This document shows positions 1 to 6,151 of a stretch of 8,246 nucleotides of DNA, one piece after another. Positions within the stretch are counted from its first letter, which is position 1. Each line of letters starts with the position of its first letter. The notes under the pieces were generated by a model that did not search any database, had not been told where the DNA came from, and saw only the letters and a program-made list of their open reading frames with translations. This DNA is from Nodosilinea sp. BSH.14 (lineage in GTDB: Bacteria; Cyanobacteriota; Cyanobacteriia; Phormidesmidales; Phormidesmidaceae). The position numbers and the translations under genes are program-made. Where the stretch lies: NCBI GenBank assembly GCA_023264315.1, contig JALQST010000129.1:1-8246 (forward strand), in the 5' to 3' direction.

Positions 1-180
1 CACCACGAAGGCTTCCACGGTGAGTCGGTTGCTCCAGTCTCTCGGCTGGGCAATGAGTTGGAGGAACTGGAAATCTTGTTCGTCATAGAACCGCAGAAAC
101 GCAACGGCAATGGTGAGGACAGTCAGCGTCGTACCAGGCAACAGAGCCAGAAAATTGAGCCAAACCTAGCGGTTAATCAT
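1..180 (-). CDS. N-terminal fragment of a membrane protein, possible in-frame stop near its start
   Basis: From position 165 to the window edge the minus strand is open for 55 codons. The peptide starts VWLNFLALLPGTTLTVLTIA and continues with an amphipathic stretch (FYDEQDFQFLQLIAQPRDW). The first 25 residues form a convincing hydrophobic membrane segment, so this is probably the start of a membrane or secreted protein running out of the window. The only ATG nearby (178-180) is in this frame but reads ATG ATT AAC CGC and then TAG at 166-168. Either translation starts at a later codon (TTG at 139-141 is one option), or the gene has a nonsense change (a Gln codon CAG to TAG would explain it), or there is a sequencing error. 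Codons are less GC-rich at third positions than in pmbA. The family is not recognised. Confidence 0.4.
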
Positions 181-221
181 CTCTATTCTAGTACAGGAGT
201 TTCCTAGAGCTATTCTACCCC

Positions 222-515
222 CTAAAGCTGCCCTTCTAGGGAAATAATCTTGGGATTCTCTGGGGTAATGGGGCCAGAGCTTTGCAGGCTTTCTGGACTG
301 CCAGGCAGCAAAGCACCCGCAACTTCATAAAGGGTCTGTTCGGGCTTGTCATCTGGCATCATGGTCAGCACTAGGAGGCAGTTATCCTGACTAAGCTTCG
401 TTCTGGCACACAGGACATGTTGGTTAGGTGTAGCTGGGTCAGGTCGAAAGTCAAAGAATTGCGGCCAAGGGGGGTGATCCAACATCAGCCGAGCAGGTTG
501 AAGCCGCGAATGCAC
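222..515 (-). CDS. Hypothetical small protein downstream of pmbA
   Basis: This is a 97-codon ORF starting with GTG (513-515). A purine-rich AAGGGGAGGG lies about 13 bases upstream and could serve as a ribosome binding site; an ATG eleven codons further in is an alternative start. The product has no membrane segment and no motif I recognise. It contains aromatic and proline-rich patches (HPPWPQFFDFRPDP) and a central hydrophobic strand (CLLVLTMM), with a proline/serine-rich tail. It lies in the same reading frame as pmbA, starting 30 bases after the pmbA stop, and ends about 40 bases before the membrane-protein ATG. Codon choice is clearly less GC-rich at third positions than in pmbA or tldD. 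It could be a fast-evolving real gene, a decayed fragment, or chance. No function is proposed. Confidence 0.4.
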   Translation of the reverse strand: MHSRLQPARLMLDHPPWPQFFDFRPDPATPNQHVLCARTKLSQDNCLLVLTMMPDDKPEQTLYEVAGALLPGSPESLQSSGPITPENPKIISLEGQL

Positions 516-545
516 CCCACCGCTATGCCCTCCCCTTACCCCGTC

Positions 546-1889
546 CTACTGTTCTCCGGTGATGGAGAGGGAATCGACCCAAATGCGGGGGCAAAGACCC
601 TCGGGGGTGATCTCAACGTGGGGTTCGACATGGATGATCGCCTTCAGCAGGTCGCGGAAATCTCCGGCCACGGTGGCGGATTCGACGCTGACCCGTTCGC
701 CCTGGTTAATCAGCCAGCCGTCGAAGGGCAGAGAGAACGAGCCTTGCAGGGAATTGACCCCGGCATGGAGGGCTTGCAGGTCGTCGATGAGGATGACGTT
801 GCCGGCATTTTCTAGAGAGAACTCGCTCTTCGCTTCTGTCCCCGGTAGCACATGGTAGTAGCTGGGGCCAACGGAAACCTTCGCGCCAATGCTGGCATGG
901 CCCGTGGGGGATGCGCCCATGCGTTTGGCGGTACCTGCACTGTGGAGGAAGTGGGTGAGCACGCCCTTTTCGAGGATGGGCACACGGCGGGTGGGGGTGC
1001 CTTCGCCATCGAAGGTTTCGGCACTGATGTTTTCGGGGTGGAGGGCATCGTCGTAGACCGAGAGCAGGTCGGAGGCCACCACCGTACCGAGGGAATCCGG
1101 CGTGGACAGGCTGCGGTGATCCAGAATGCTCTGGGCGTTGTACAGGTTGGAAAACGCCCCCAGCAGACTCAGGAAGGCTTCCCCGGAAAACACCACCCGA
1201 TACTTGCCGGAGGCGATTTTGTCGTAATTCAGGTGGCTGATGGTCTTGTCGGCAGCTTCCTTCAGGCAGCCCTCCAAATCCAGCAGCGGTAGCCCTCGGT
1301 TCACCCGTACCGCTCCGGCAGAGCGGGGTTTACGGCCTTCCTGTTCGGTTTTGCTATAGAGGTAGACCGAGGCGTAGGAGCGGGCTTCTTGGCGCAAGGC
1401 TCCGGCACTGTTGAGGTAAAAGCGGTCGATGCTGCGCTGGGCAAGGCCGTTGTAGGGCACGCTGGCAATGGCGGGATGGGCCTCTAGGAGCTGCTTTTCT
1501 AGGGCAACTAAGCGCTGGATGAGATCCCCCACAGGGGCAGGATCGACGGGGGGTAGATCCACTTCGGCGGTGGGGGCGGTGGCTTCGGGGCTGAAGTCGG
1601 GGATGTGGTCGGCAACGCCAAAGGCACTGGCATCACGGGCGCTTTCCAGGGCCAAATCCATGCCCGTGGGGTCTACGTCGCTGGTGGAGGTGACGCCCAC
1701 TTTGCCCTGGTCGTTCCACACCCGCACAATGACGCTGGAGCGGTTGGAGGCTTTCACCTGCTTGGGGTCGCCCTTATCCACTTGGACACTGGTTTCGTCT
1801 ACGGAAGACCCGTAAACGTCGTATTTGGTGACGCCCAGCTTTTGAGCACTGGCTTCGGCGTAGGCGGCAATATCTTGAATGGTCGGCAT
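546..1889 (-). CDS. pmbA: TldE/PmbA, non-catalytic subunit of the TldD/TldE metalloprotease
   Basis: The 447-residue product matches the length of E. coli TldE (about 450). It is the PmbA/TldD family member that lacks the zinc motif: around residues 231-245, where TldD has HExxxH, this protein reads VVFSGEAFLSLLGAF. Family signatures include FDGEGTPT at 293-300 and the C-terminal block around 390-415 (GWLINQGERVSVESATVAGD). In the known system TldE pairs with TldD to form a cytoplasmic heterodimer that degrades unfolded or short peptides; in E. coli it trims the microcin B17 leader and destroys the CcdA antitoxin. The partner tldD lies 228 bp upstream on the same strand. The ATG at 1887-1889 has no clear Shine-Dalgarno sequence, but the N-terminus aligns with the family as expected. 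No truncation or frameshift is seen. Confidence 0.95.
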   Translation of the reverse strand: MPTIQDIAAYAEASAQKLGVTKYDVYGSSVDETSVQVDKGDPKQVKASNRSSVIVRVWNDQGKVGVTSTSDVDPTGMDLALESARDASAFGVADHIPDFSPEATAPTAEVDLPPVDPAPVGDLIQRLVALEKQLLEAHPAIASVPYNGLAQRSIDRFYLNSAGALRQEARSYASVYLYSKTEQEGRKPRSAGAVRVNRGLPLLDLEGCLKEAADKTISHLNYDKIASGKYRVVFSGEAFLSLLGAFSNLYNAQSILDHRSLSTPDSLGTVVASDLLSVYDDALHPENISAETFDGEGTPTRRVPILEKGVLTHFLHSAGTAKRMGASPTGHASIGAKVSVGPSYYHVLPGTEAKSEFSLENAGNVILIDDLQALHAGVNSLQGSFSLPFDGWLINQGERVSVESATVAGDFRDLLKAIIHVEPHVEITPEGLCPRIWVDSLSITGEQ

Positions 1890-1914
1890 AATTTATGAGT
1901 AAAGGTTGAAGTTC

Positions 1915-1937
1915 GGTAGGGTGGGCACGGCCCACCG
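1915..1937. repeat. Short palindromic repeat with 7-bp arms and 3-nt loop
   Basis: GGTGGGC (1920-1926) and GCCCACC (1930-1936) are perfect inverted arms around ACG. The unit is preceded by GGTA, as is the palindrome inside the outer-membrane protein gene at 8014-8034. From memory, units beginning GTAGGGTGGGC with an arm GCCCACC are dispersed in many filamentous cyanobacterial genomes; I could not verify this here. It lies about 30 bp upstream of the pmbA start codon and would form a hairpin in a tldD-pmbA read-through transcript. Confidence 0.6.
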
Positions 1938-1973
1938 TTGATCTGGATTAAGCGTTCAGTAGAAGGAAATTAG

Positions 1974-2045
1974 GTGCCGTAGGATGCGGTTAGGTGAAGC
2001 ACTCGTAAGACCTCACCCCCAACCCCTCTCCTACGAGGTGAGGGC
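1974..2045. repeat. Degenerate dispersed-repeat remnants between tldD and pmbA
   Basis: Two further repeat-like blocks follow one another. Positions 1974-2008 contain GATGCGGTTAGGTGAAGCAC, which resembles a degraded form of a cyanobacterial repeat built on GCGTTAGGCGAAGC (recognised from memory, low certainty). Positions 2011-2043 carry CCTCACC and GGTGAGG as 7-bp inverted arms around a pyrimidine-rich centre (CCCAACCCCTCTCC). The second block is related to 5061-5083 on the opposite strand: 17 of 21 bases match, and both are followed by GTGAGGGCTA. Confidence 0.55.
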
Positions 2046-2060
2046 TAGATCGCGGCAAAA

Positions 2061-2092
2061 GAGGACATTTGTGATCGACTGATCCCACAAAT
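2061..2092 (-). terminator. Possible terminator downstream of tldD
   Basis: On the minus strand ATTTGTG and CACAAAT form a 7-bp stem (2086-2092 with 2067-2073), extended inward by GAT/ATC across a small bulge. It is followed within a few bases by TCCTCTTTT. It sits 25 bases after the tldD stop. The stem is AT-rich and the U-tract is interrupted, so termination may be partial, allowing some read-through into pmbA. Confidence 0.35.
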
Positions 2093-2117
2093 CACCAACA
2101 CCCAACAACCAATCGCG

Positions 2118-3602
2118 TTAGCGGCCTCCGACGGTGATGGCATCTACCGTGAGGTGGGGTTGGCCGACGGTGACGTAGACGCTGCCGCTGATGGAGCCGC
2201 AGAAGCCCGCCGCGAGGCCGAGGTCGTTGGAGCACATGGAGATTTTGTTCATGATCTCGGTGGCTTCGCCGATGAGGGTGGCACCCTTGAGGGGTTTGGT
2301 GATTTTGCCGTTTTCGATGAGGTAGGCTTCATCGACGCCGAAGTTGAATTGGCCCGTGGCCCCAACGCTGCCGCCGCCCATCTTTTTGCAGTAGATACCT
2401 TTGTCTACGGAGGCGAACAACTCGTCCAGGGAATAATCCCCAGGGGCGATGTAGGTGTTGCGCATCCGAGAGGCGGCGGCGTAGGTGTAGCCCTGGCGGC
2501 GACCGCTGCCCGTGCGGGGGTGGCCCGTGCGCATGGATCCGGCTCGGTCGGAGAGGAAGTTCCGCAGAATACCGTTTTCGATCAGCAGGGTGCGCTGGGC
2601 GGGCATCCCTTCATCGTCCATGTCGATGGTGCCAAAGGCGTCGGGGGAAAGGCCCTCATCCCAGGCCGTCAGGTTTTCGTGGGCGATTTTTTCGCCTTTT
2701 TTGTCGATAAAGGGGGTGGTGCCCCGCTCGATTTGGGTGGTTTCGAGCAGGTGGCCGCAGGCTTCATGGAAAATCACGCCCCCGAATTGGTTGGCCATAA
2801 TCACCGGGTAGCTGCCGGATTCTACATAGTCGGCGTAGAGCATTTTTCCGGCGGATTCGCCCACAGATTGGGCCACGGTTTCGTAGTCCCACTCGCGCAG
2901 GAAGGCAGGGTTGCTGGTGTCTCCGGCCCGTTGACCAATGGAGGAACGGTGTTCGCCATCGGCACAGAGCAGGTTGTAGCCGACGGACTGGGTGAGGCGA
3001 ATGTCGCGGGCAAAGGTGCCATCACTGGCGGCGACCAGGACTTCCTGCCAGTCGCGGAAGTAGACGGCGCGGCGAGACTGCACATGGCTGGCGTTCTTGG
3101 CCAGGGCGGCGTTGGCGGCCAGCAGCACATCGCCCATTTCCTGCATGGAGCTACAGGTGGCTAGCCATTCGTCCTTAGATCGGGCGCTGGCGTAGTCGCG
3201 CAGCAGTTCGAGGTTAATGTCGGAAATATTCGCCGCTGGCCCCGGCAGCGTGAGGCCCATGATGCCCAGGGCCTTATCTAGGGCGGATTTCAAGCCCTGA
3301 AAACTCAGGTCATTGGTGCTGACGTAGCAATCGGCCTTGCCCAAAAACACCCGCACCCCAGCCCCGGTGATGATGCGCGGCGAAATGCTGGTAATCGCAT
3401 CGTCTTCGGCCTGACCGCTAATGTAGTTGCTGCGCTCTAGGAAAAACTCCACAAAATCGGCCCCCGCCGACCGTCCCAAGCCCAGCAGCGCCGCCAGGGT
3501 GGGTTCCCAAGACAGGTCGAAGCGGTTTCGGGTGGCCCCGTATTCCCTAGAAAGCAGGTCGTTGGTCTTTAGCAGCGGGGTGAGTGAGGGTGCAACCGTC
3601 AT
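2118..3602 (-). CDS. tldD: TldD, zinc-binding catalytic subunit of the TldD/TldE metalloprotease
   Basis: The 494-residue product is close to E. coli TldD in length. The diagnostic HExxxH motif is present as GGVIFHEACGHLLE, with H279, E280 and H284. The third zinc ligand of the family, a cysteine in the C-terminal domain, is C468 in GLAAGFCGSISG, followed by the family ending VTVGQPHLTVDAITVGGR. Other family blocks are DMDDEGMPAQRTLLIENGIL (about 327-346) and the Arg/Gly-rich SGRRQGYTYAAASRMRNTYI (366-385). Cytoplasmic; forms the active peptidase with TldE. The start ATG (3600-3602) is supported by an AAGGA Shine-Dalgarno nine bases upstream. hisB lies 124 bp upstream on the same strand and pmbA 228 bp downstream. 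All catalytic residues are intact, so the enzyme should be active. Confidence 0.97.
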   Translation of the reverse strand: MTVAPSLTPLLKTNDLLSREYGATRNRFDLSWEPTLAALLGLGRSAGADFVEFFLERSNYISGQAEDDAITSISPRIITGAGVRVFLGKADCYVSTNDLSFQGLKSALDKALGIMGLTLPGPAANISDINLELLRDYASARSKDEWLATCSSMQEMGDVLLAANAALAKNASHVQSRRAVYFRDWQEVLVAASDGTFARDIRLTQSVGYNLLCADGEHRSSIGQRAGDTSNPAFLREWDYETVAQSVGESAGKMLYADYVESGSYPVIMANQFGGVIFHEACGHLLETTQIERGTTPFIDKKGEKIAHENLTAWDEGLSPDAFGTIDMDDEGMPAQRTLLIENGILRNFLSDRAGSMRTGHPRTGSGRRQGYTYAAASRMRNTYIAPGDYSLDELFASVDKGIYCKKMGGGSVGATGQFNFGVDEAYLIENGKITKPLKGATLIGEATEIMNKISMCSNDLGLAAGFCGSISGSVYVTVGQPHLTVDAITVGGR

Positions 3603-3611
3603 GCCAATTTA

Positions 3612-3616
3612 TCCTT
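3612..3616 (-). promoter_or_regulatory. Shine-Dalgarno of tldD
   Basis: AAGGA on the minus strand, nine bases before the ATG at 3602, supports that start codon. It is one of only two clear Shine-Dalgarno sequences in the window. Confidence 0.6.
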
Positions 3617-3626
3617 ACAGGCTAAG

Positions 3627-3651
3627 AAAAACGCCAGATGAACGGCGGTTT
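3627..3651 (-). terminator. Weak hairpin with U-tract between hisB and tldD
   Basis: On the minus strand CGCC (3644-3647) pairs with GGCG (3632-3635) around an 8-nt loop, followed by TTTTTCTT. The stem could be extended by A-T pairs after one mismatch. It could end hisB transcripts or attenuate transcription into tldD. The four-pair core is short, so the call is tentative. Confidence 0.25.
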
Positions 3652-3726
3652 ACTTAGTGTAACAAACCCGCTCCGAAAGCAAGGATGTCTCAGGCGGATA
3701 GGAGGGATGTTAGGTTGTTTCGACGC

Positions 3727-4374
3727 CTAAATCACCCCTTTAGAGCTCGGGATCAGGTGGGCGCGACGGGGATCCACTTCAACGGCCATCCGCATGGCGC
3801 GGGCAAAGGCTTTGAAGGTGGCTTCGATGATGTGGTGGGAGTTGAGGCCGTCCAGTTGACGCAGGTGGAGGGTCATTTGGCTGTGGTTTACCACGGCCAC
3901 GAAGAATTCTCGCACCAATTGGGTGTCGTAGGTGCCGACCCGTTCGGTAGGGATGATAAGGCCGTAGCTGAGGTGGGGCCGTCCTGAAAAATCCAGGGCC
4001 ACCTGCACTAGGGATTCGTCTAGGGGGGCGACAAAATGGCCAAAGCGAGTCATGCCCTTGCGATCGCCTAAGGCTTGGTGCATCGCCATGCCTAGGGTGA
4101 TGCCCACATCTTCGTTGGTGTGGTGGTCGTCGATGTGAATATCACCCTGGGCCTGCACGTCAAGGTCAATCAGCCCGTGGGAAGAAATTTGGTGCAGCAT
4201 GTGATCCAAAAACGGAATGCCCGTATTCACGGTGCATTGCCCCGTACCATCCAGGTTCAGGCTCACCCGCACATCGGTTTCTCCGGTGGTGCGGCTCACG
4301 CTGGCCCGTCGGGGGGCTAGTCCCTCCCGTAGGGCTGGGTCAGCAATGGATAGGGGACGATCTTGGGTTTGCAT
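3727..4374 (-). CDS. hisB: Imidazoleglycerol-phosphate dehydratase (histidine biosynthesis)
   Basis: The 215-residue product catalyses dehydration of imidazoleglycerol phosphate to imidazoleacetol phosphate, in the cytoplasm, with manganese. Family motifs are complete: GIPFLDHMLHQ (52-62), the first metal-binding repeat DDHHTNED (82-89), GRPHLSY (131-137), and the second repeat LNSHHIIEATFKAF (177-190, with H180, H181, E184). It is the monofunctional form without a phosphatase domain, as in cyanobacteria and plants. The frame stays open upstream to an ATG at 4534-4536, but those extra 54 residues resemble no HisB sequence and would overlap the likely promoter. The start MQTQ at 4372-4374 gives a length close to the usual ~200-210. 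A perfect HIP1 site lies inside the gene. Confidence 0.95.
   Translation of the reverse strand: MQTQDRPLSIADPALREGLAPRRASVSRTTGETDVRVSLNLDGTGQCTVNTGIPFLDHMLHQISSHGLIDLDVQAQGDIHIDDHHTNEDVGITLGMAMHQALGDRKGMTRFGHFVAPLDESLVQVALDFSGRPHLSYGLIIPTERVGTYDTQLVREFFVAVVNHSQMTLHLRQLDGLNSHHIIEATFKAFARAMRMAVEVDPRRAHLIPSSKGVI
4060..4067. repeat. HIP1 octamer GCGATCGC
   Basis: Perfect GCGATCGC inside hisB. HIP1 is strongly over-represented in most cyanobacterial genomes. Only this copy was noticed in the window, so it is supporting rather than decisive taxonomic evidence. Confidence 0.7.
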
Positions 4375-4541
4375 GGCGAAGACTACGACAGGGCCAGTTT
4401 CTATCTTATCCCGTTGGCTCATCCCCTTGGCCCATCCCCACCGCCGAGCCAGGACGGAGGGCGTTGTGAGGATGGCGATCATGAAAGGGCGTTGTGATCT
4501 GCTGATACGATGAAGGCTGGCTTGTTGTACCCCCATTCCCC
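4375..4541. promoter_or_regulatory. Divergent promoter region of hisB and the unknown membrane gene
   Basis: This 167-bp non-coding spacer must drive both flanking genes. On the minus strand TAAGAT (4403-4408) is a plausible -10 for hisB, about 30 bases before the chosen ATG; no convincing -35 is visible. For the plus-strand gene, TACGAT (4506-4511) is a possible -10. An 11-bp perfect direct repeat, GGGCGTTGTGA, occurs at 4459-4469 and 4487-4497, starts 28 bp apart, and could be a regulator-binding site. No ribosome binding site is evident before either start. Confidence 0.4.
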
Positions 4542-5006
4542 ATGGCCCCCTCCCCCGACGAAACCCCGACCCTGCCCCAAGGCCCCGGTTTTGGCCTCAC
4601 CTTTCTCTACTATTTTGTGGGCACGGCCCTCATCACCGCCCTCCTGGCGACGCAAGTCCTGGACGTGGGCCTAGACACCGGCATTCCCAACCAGTTTGGG
4701 CTACTCGTAGGGGCGATTGGGGGCCTAGTGGGGGCCAGCCTCAACCGCAGCAGCACCCTCACCCTCACCTGCCCCAGCCAAAAAACCTTCAAGCAACAAC
4801 TCACCAACATCCTGGCGGACATGGGCTACCAGGAAGTGCCCGATGCCCGCGATGACGGAGTTTTGGTATTTCAACGGGCCGCCCTACGGCAGGTTTTCTC
4901 GGGGCGCGTGTACGTTCTGATCGAAGGCAAAACGGCCCACCTCAGCAGCCGCACGAGCCACATTCGCCGCCTGCGCCAACAATTGGAGCAGGCCGGGATT
5001 CGCTAG
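4542..5006 (+). CDS. Small two-helix membrane protein of unknown function
   Basis: A 154-residue protein I do not recognise. A short Pro-rich N-terminus (1-16) is followed by a hydrophobic helix at about 18-37 (FGLTFLYYFVGTALITALLA) and a Gly-rich helix at about 52-67 (FGLLVGAIGGLVGASL). A soluble C-terminal domain runs from about 73 to 154, with beta/alpha-like alternation (TLTLTC, then VLVFQRA, then VYVLIEG) and a basic, Arg-rich terminal helix (RRLRQQLEQAGIR). The two helices would put both termini on the same side of the membrane; the positive C-terminus suggests cytoplasmic. Codon use matches the neighbouring GC-rich genes, which supports a real gene. It is divergent from hisB and convergent with the NIL-ferredoxin gene. 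The ATG at 4542 lacks a clear Shine-Dalgarno. Confidence 0.8.
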   Translation: MAPSPDETPTLPQGPGFGLTFLYYFVGTALITALLATQVLDVGLDTGIPNQFGLLVGAIGGLVGASLNRSSTLTLTCPSQKTFKQQLTNILADMGYQEVPDARDDGVLVFQRAALRQVFSGRVYVLIEGKTAHLSSRTSHIRRLRQQLEQAGIR

Positions 5007-5060
5007 CCCCCGTCATGGTGCGGTGACCCCTTTGACCTTTTCTAGCGTCGCTCTGCCGCC

Positions 5061-5083
5061 GGGCAAGGGGCCGGGGGTGAGGG
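5061..5083 (-). repeat. Dispersed repeat copy abutting the NIL-ferredoxin stop
   Basis: On the minus strand this reads CCCTCACCCCCGGCCCCTTG followed by CCC, matching 17 of 21 bases of the block at 2011-2031. It begins directly after the NIL-ferredoxin stop codon and fills part of the 77-bp spacer between that gene and the convergent 154-residue protein gene. No good terminator hairpin is seen in this spacer. Confidence 0.5.
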
Positions 5084-5488
5084 CTAAAGATTGGTGGAAA
5101 TGGCCTGCACCGGGCAGGTGGGGATACACTGTTCGCACACAATGCAGCGACTGCGGTTAAAAACTAACTGAAAGCTGGTGGGATCCAAAGTGAGGGCGCG
5201 GGTGGGGCATACCCCCGTGCAGAGGCCACAGTGGACACAGAGATCGTCGTTGATGACGATTTCGCCGCTGGCCACCGACACCTGAATATCCTGGGCCTCC
5301 AGCCAGTCGATGCCGTCATTGAGTTGGTCAATGTCCCCCGACAACTCCACCACCAGGGTGCCCACCTGGTTTGGGGCGACCTGGGCACGAATGATGTTGG
5401 CGGCAATGTTAAAGTCCTTGGCCAGCCGATAGGTAATCGGCATGTGGATCGACCGCTTGGGGAAGGTGAGTTTAACCCGTTTTTTCAT
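5084..5488 (-). CDS. NIL-domain ferredoxin with two [4Fe-4S] clusters
   Basis: The 134-residue product has an N-terminal NIL domain (about residues 4-80), the ligand-binding fold also found at the C-terminus of MetN methionine-import ATPases. A bacterial-type ferredoxin domain follows, with two complete cluster motifs: CVHCGLCTGVCP (C84, C87, C90, C94) and CIVCEQCIPTCP (C115, C118, C121, C125). No signal or membrane segment, so cytoplasmic. NIL-ferredoxins are established partners of COG1900 proteins in homocysteine formation in some methanogens; whether the cyanobacterial version does this is unknown, and no COG1900 gene is in the window. It is divergent from txlA with 75 bp between start codons and convergent with the small membrane-protein gene. 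The ATG at 5486-5488 gives the basic N-terminus MKKRVKL. Confidence 0.92.
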   Translation of the reverse strand: MKKRVKLTFPKRSIHMPITYRLAKDFNIAANIIRAQVAPNQVGTLVVELSGDIDQLNDGIDWLEAQDIQVSVASGEIVINDDLCVHCGLCTGVCPTRALTLDPTSFQLVFNRSRCIVCEQCIPTCPVQAISTNL

Positions 5489-5563
5489 GGCTGATAGACT
5501 AATAAAGGCGCGGCCCTGGTGCTGCCACCGTTCCCACTGTACCGCTAGTTTCTCCCCGTTCCC

Positions 5564-6130
5564 ATGGCTGCAAACGTCCCTGCCTCCGCCTCCGCCCTGC
5601 GCAACCTGGTGATTGCCCTCGCGGCCATTGCCCTCACGGTCGCCGTTTTCTTTGGCCTACGCGCCCAAGCCGCCACTCCCTCCCTGGCCTCCCTGGCCCA
5701 AACCGCCACCCCCTACGAACTGGCCCAAACCAACGGGAAACCCACCCTGCTAGAGTTCTATGCCGACTGGTGTACCGCCTGTCAGGCGATGGCCCCCGCC
5801 ATGGCCGACCTGCGCCACACCTACGGCGACCAGGTGAACTTCGTCATGCTGAATATCGACAACGACAAATGGCTGCCGGAAATGTTGGAATACCGGGTGG
5901 ATGGCATTCCCCACTTCGTTTACTTTGATCCCAGCCACACCCCGGTGGCGACGGCCATTGGCGAACAACCCCGCCCCATCCTGGCCGACAACCTCGATGC
6001 CCTGATTGCCGCCGCCCCCCTCCCCCACGCCCAAGCCCTAGGCCGCACCTCCGACATCACCACCGATCCCCTCAGCCGTCGCGCCATCATCGACGATCCC
6101 CGCGCCCACGGCAGCCAAGTCGTCCAGTAA
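5564..6130 (+). CDS. txlA: Membrane-anchored thioredoxin-like protein, TxlA/HCF164 type
   Basis: The 188-residue product has an uncleaved N-terminal membrane anchor at about residues 13-31 (RNLVIALAAIALTVAVFFG) and a thioredoxin fold at about 45-150. The redox motif is FYADWCTACQAMAP (C70, C73). The cis-proline loop is VDGIPHFVY (P116). In plants HCF164, and in cyanobacteria TxlA-type proteins, the domain faces the thylakoid lumen and supplies reductant for cytochrome b6f assembly; this role is assigned by family and not shown here. The C-terminal tail (about 155-188) is Asp/Arg-rich with no known motif. The neighbouring divergent ferredoxin is also redox-related, which may be coincidence. 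The stop codon lies in a 12-bp tandem repeat shared with the convergent outer-membrane protein gene, whose stop is only eight bases away. Confidence 0.9.
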   Translation: MAANVPASASALRNLVIALAAIALTVAVFFGLRAQAATPSLASLAQTATPYELAQTNGKPTLLEFYADWCTACQAMAPAMADLRHTYGDQVNFVMLNIDNDKWLPEMLEYRVDGIPHFVYFDPSHTPVATAIGEQPRPILADNLDALIAAAPLPHAQALGRTSDITTDPLSRRAIIDDPRAHGSQVVQ

Positions 6131-6151
6131 AAATTCATCTAAAAATTCATC
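6128..6151. repeat. Perfect 12-bp tandem duplication spanning two convergent stop codons
   Basis: TAAAAATTCATC occurs twice with no gap (6128-6139 and 6140-6151). Copy one holds the txlA stop TAA. The outer-membrane protein stop (6139-6141, TAG on the minus strand) is created exactly at the copy junction. With a single copy the minus frame would continue as MNFYWTTWLPW and stay open far into txlA. Confidence 0.9.

Noticed and set aside
222..548. Read-through of the pmbA TAG into the in-frame ORF at 222-515
   Set aside because: The pmbA product already ends at the usual family C-terminus and nothing beyond the shared frame suggests programmed read-through.
852..1292. Plus-strand ORF opposite pmbA, and similar ones at 417-815 and 1605-1898
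   Set aside because: All lie antisense to pmbA, have no ribosome binding site and have low-complexity Gly/Ala/Val content.
2154..3164. Long plus-strand ORF (336 codons) opposite tldD
   Set aside because: It is fully antisense to a strongly supported gene with an intact zinc motif. Its Gly/Val/Ala-rich product is what GC-rich reverse-complement frames give.
2118..3602. TldD/TldE as part of a RiPP (modified peptide) cluster
   Set aside because: No precursor peptide, cyclodehydratase, radical SAM enzyme or transporter is in the window. The housekeeping peptidase role is the simpler reading.
4375..4536. hisB extended to the ATG at 4534-4536
   Set aside because: The added 54 residues do not resemble any HisB N-terminus and would leave only five bases before the divergent gene start, with no room for promoters.
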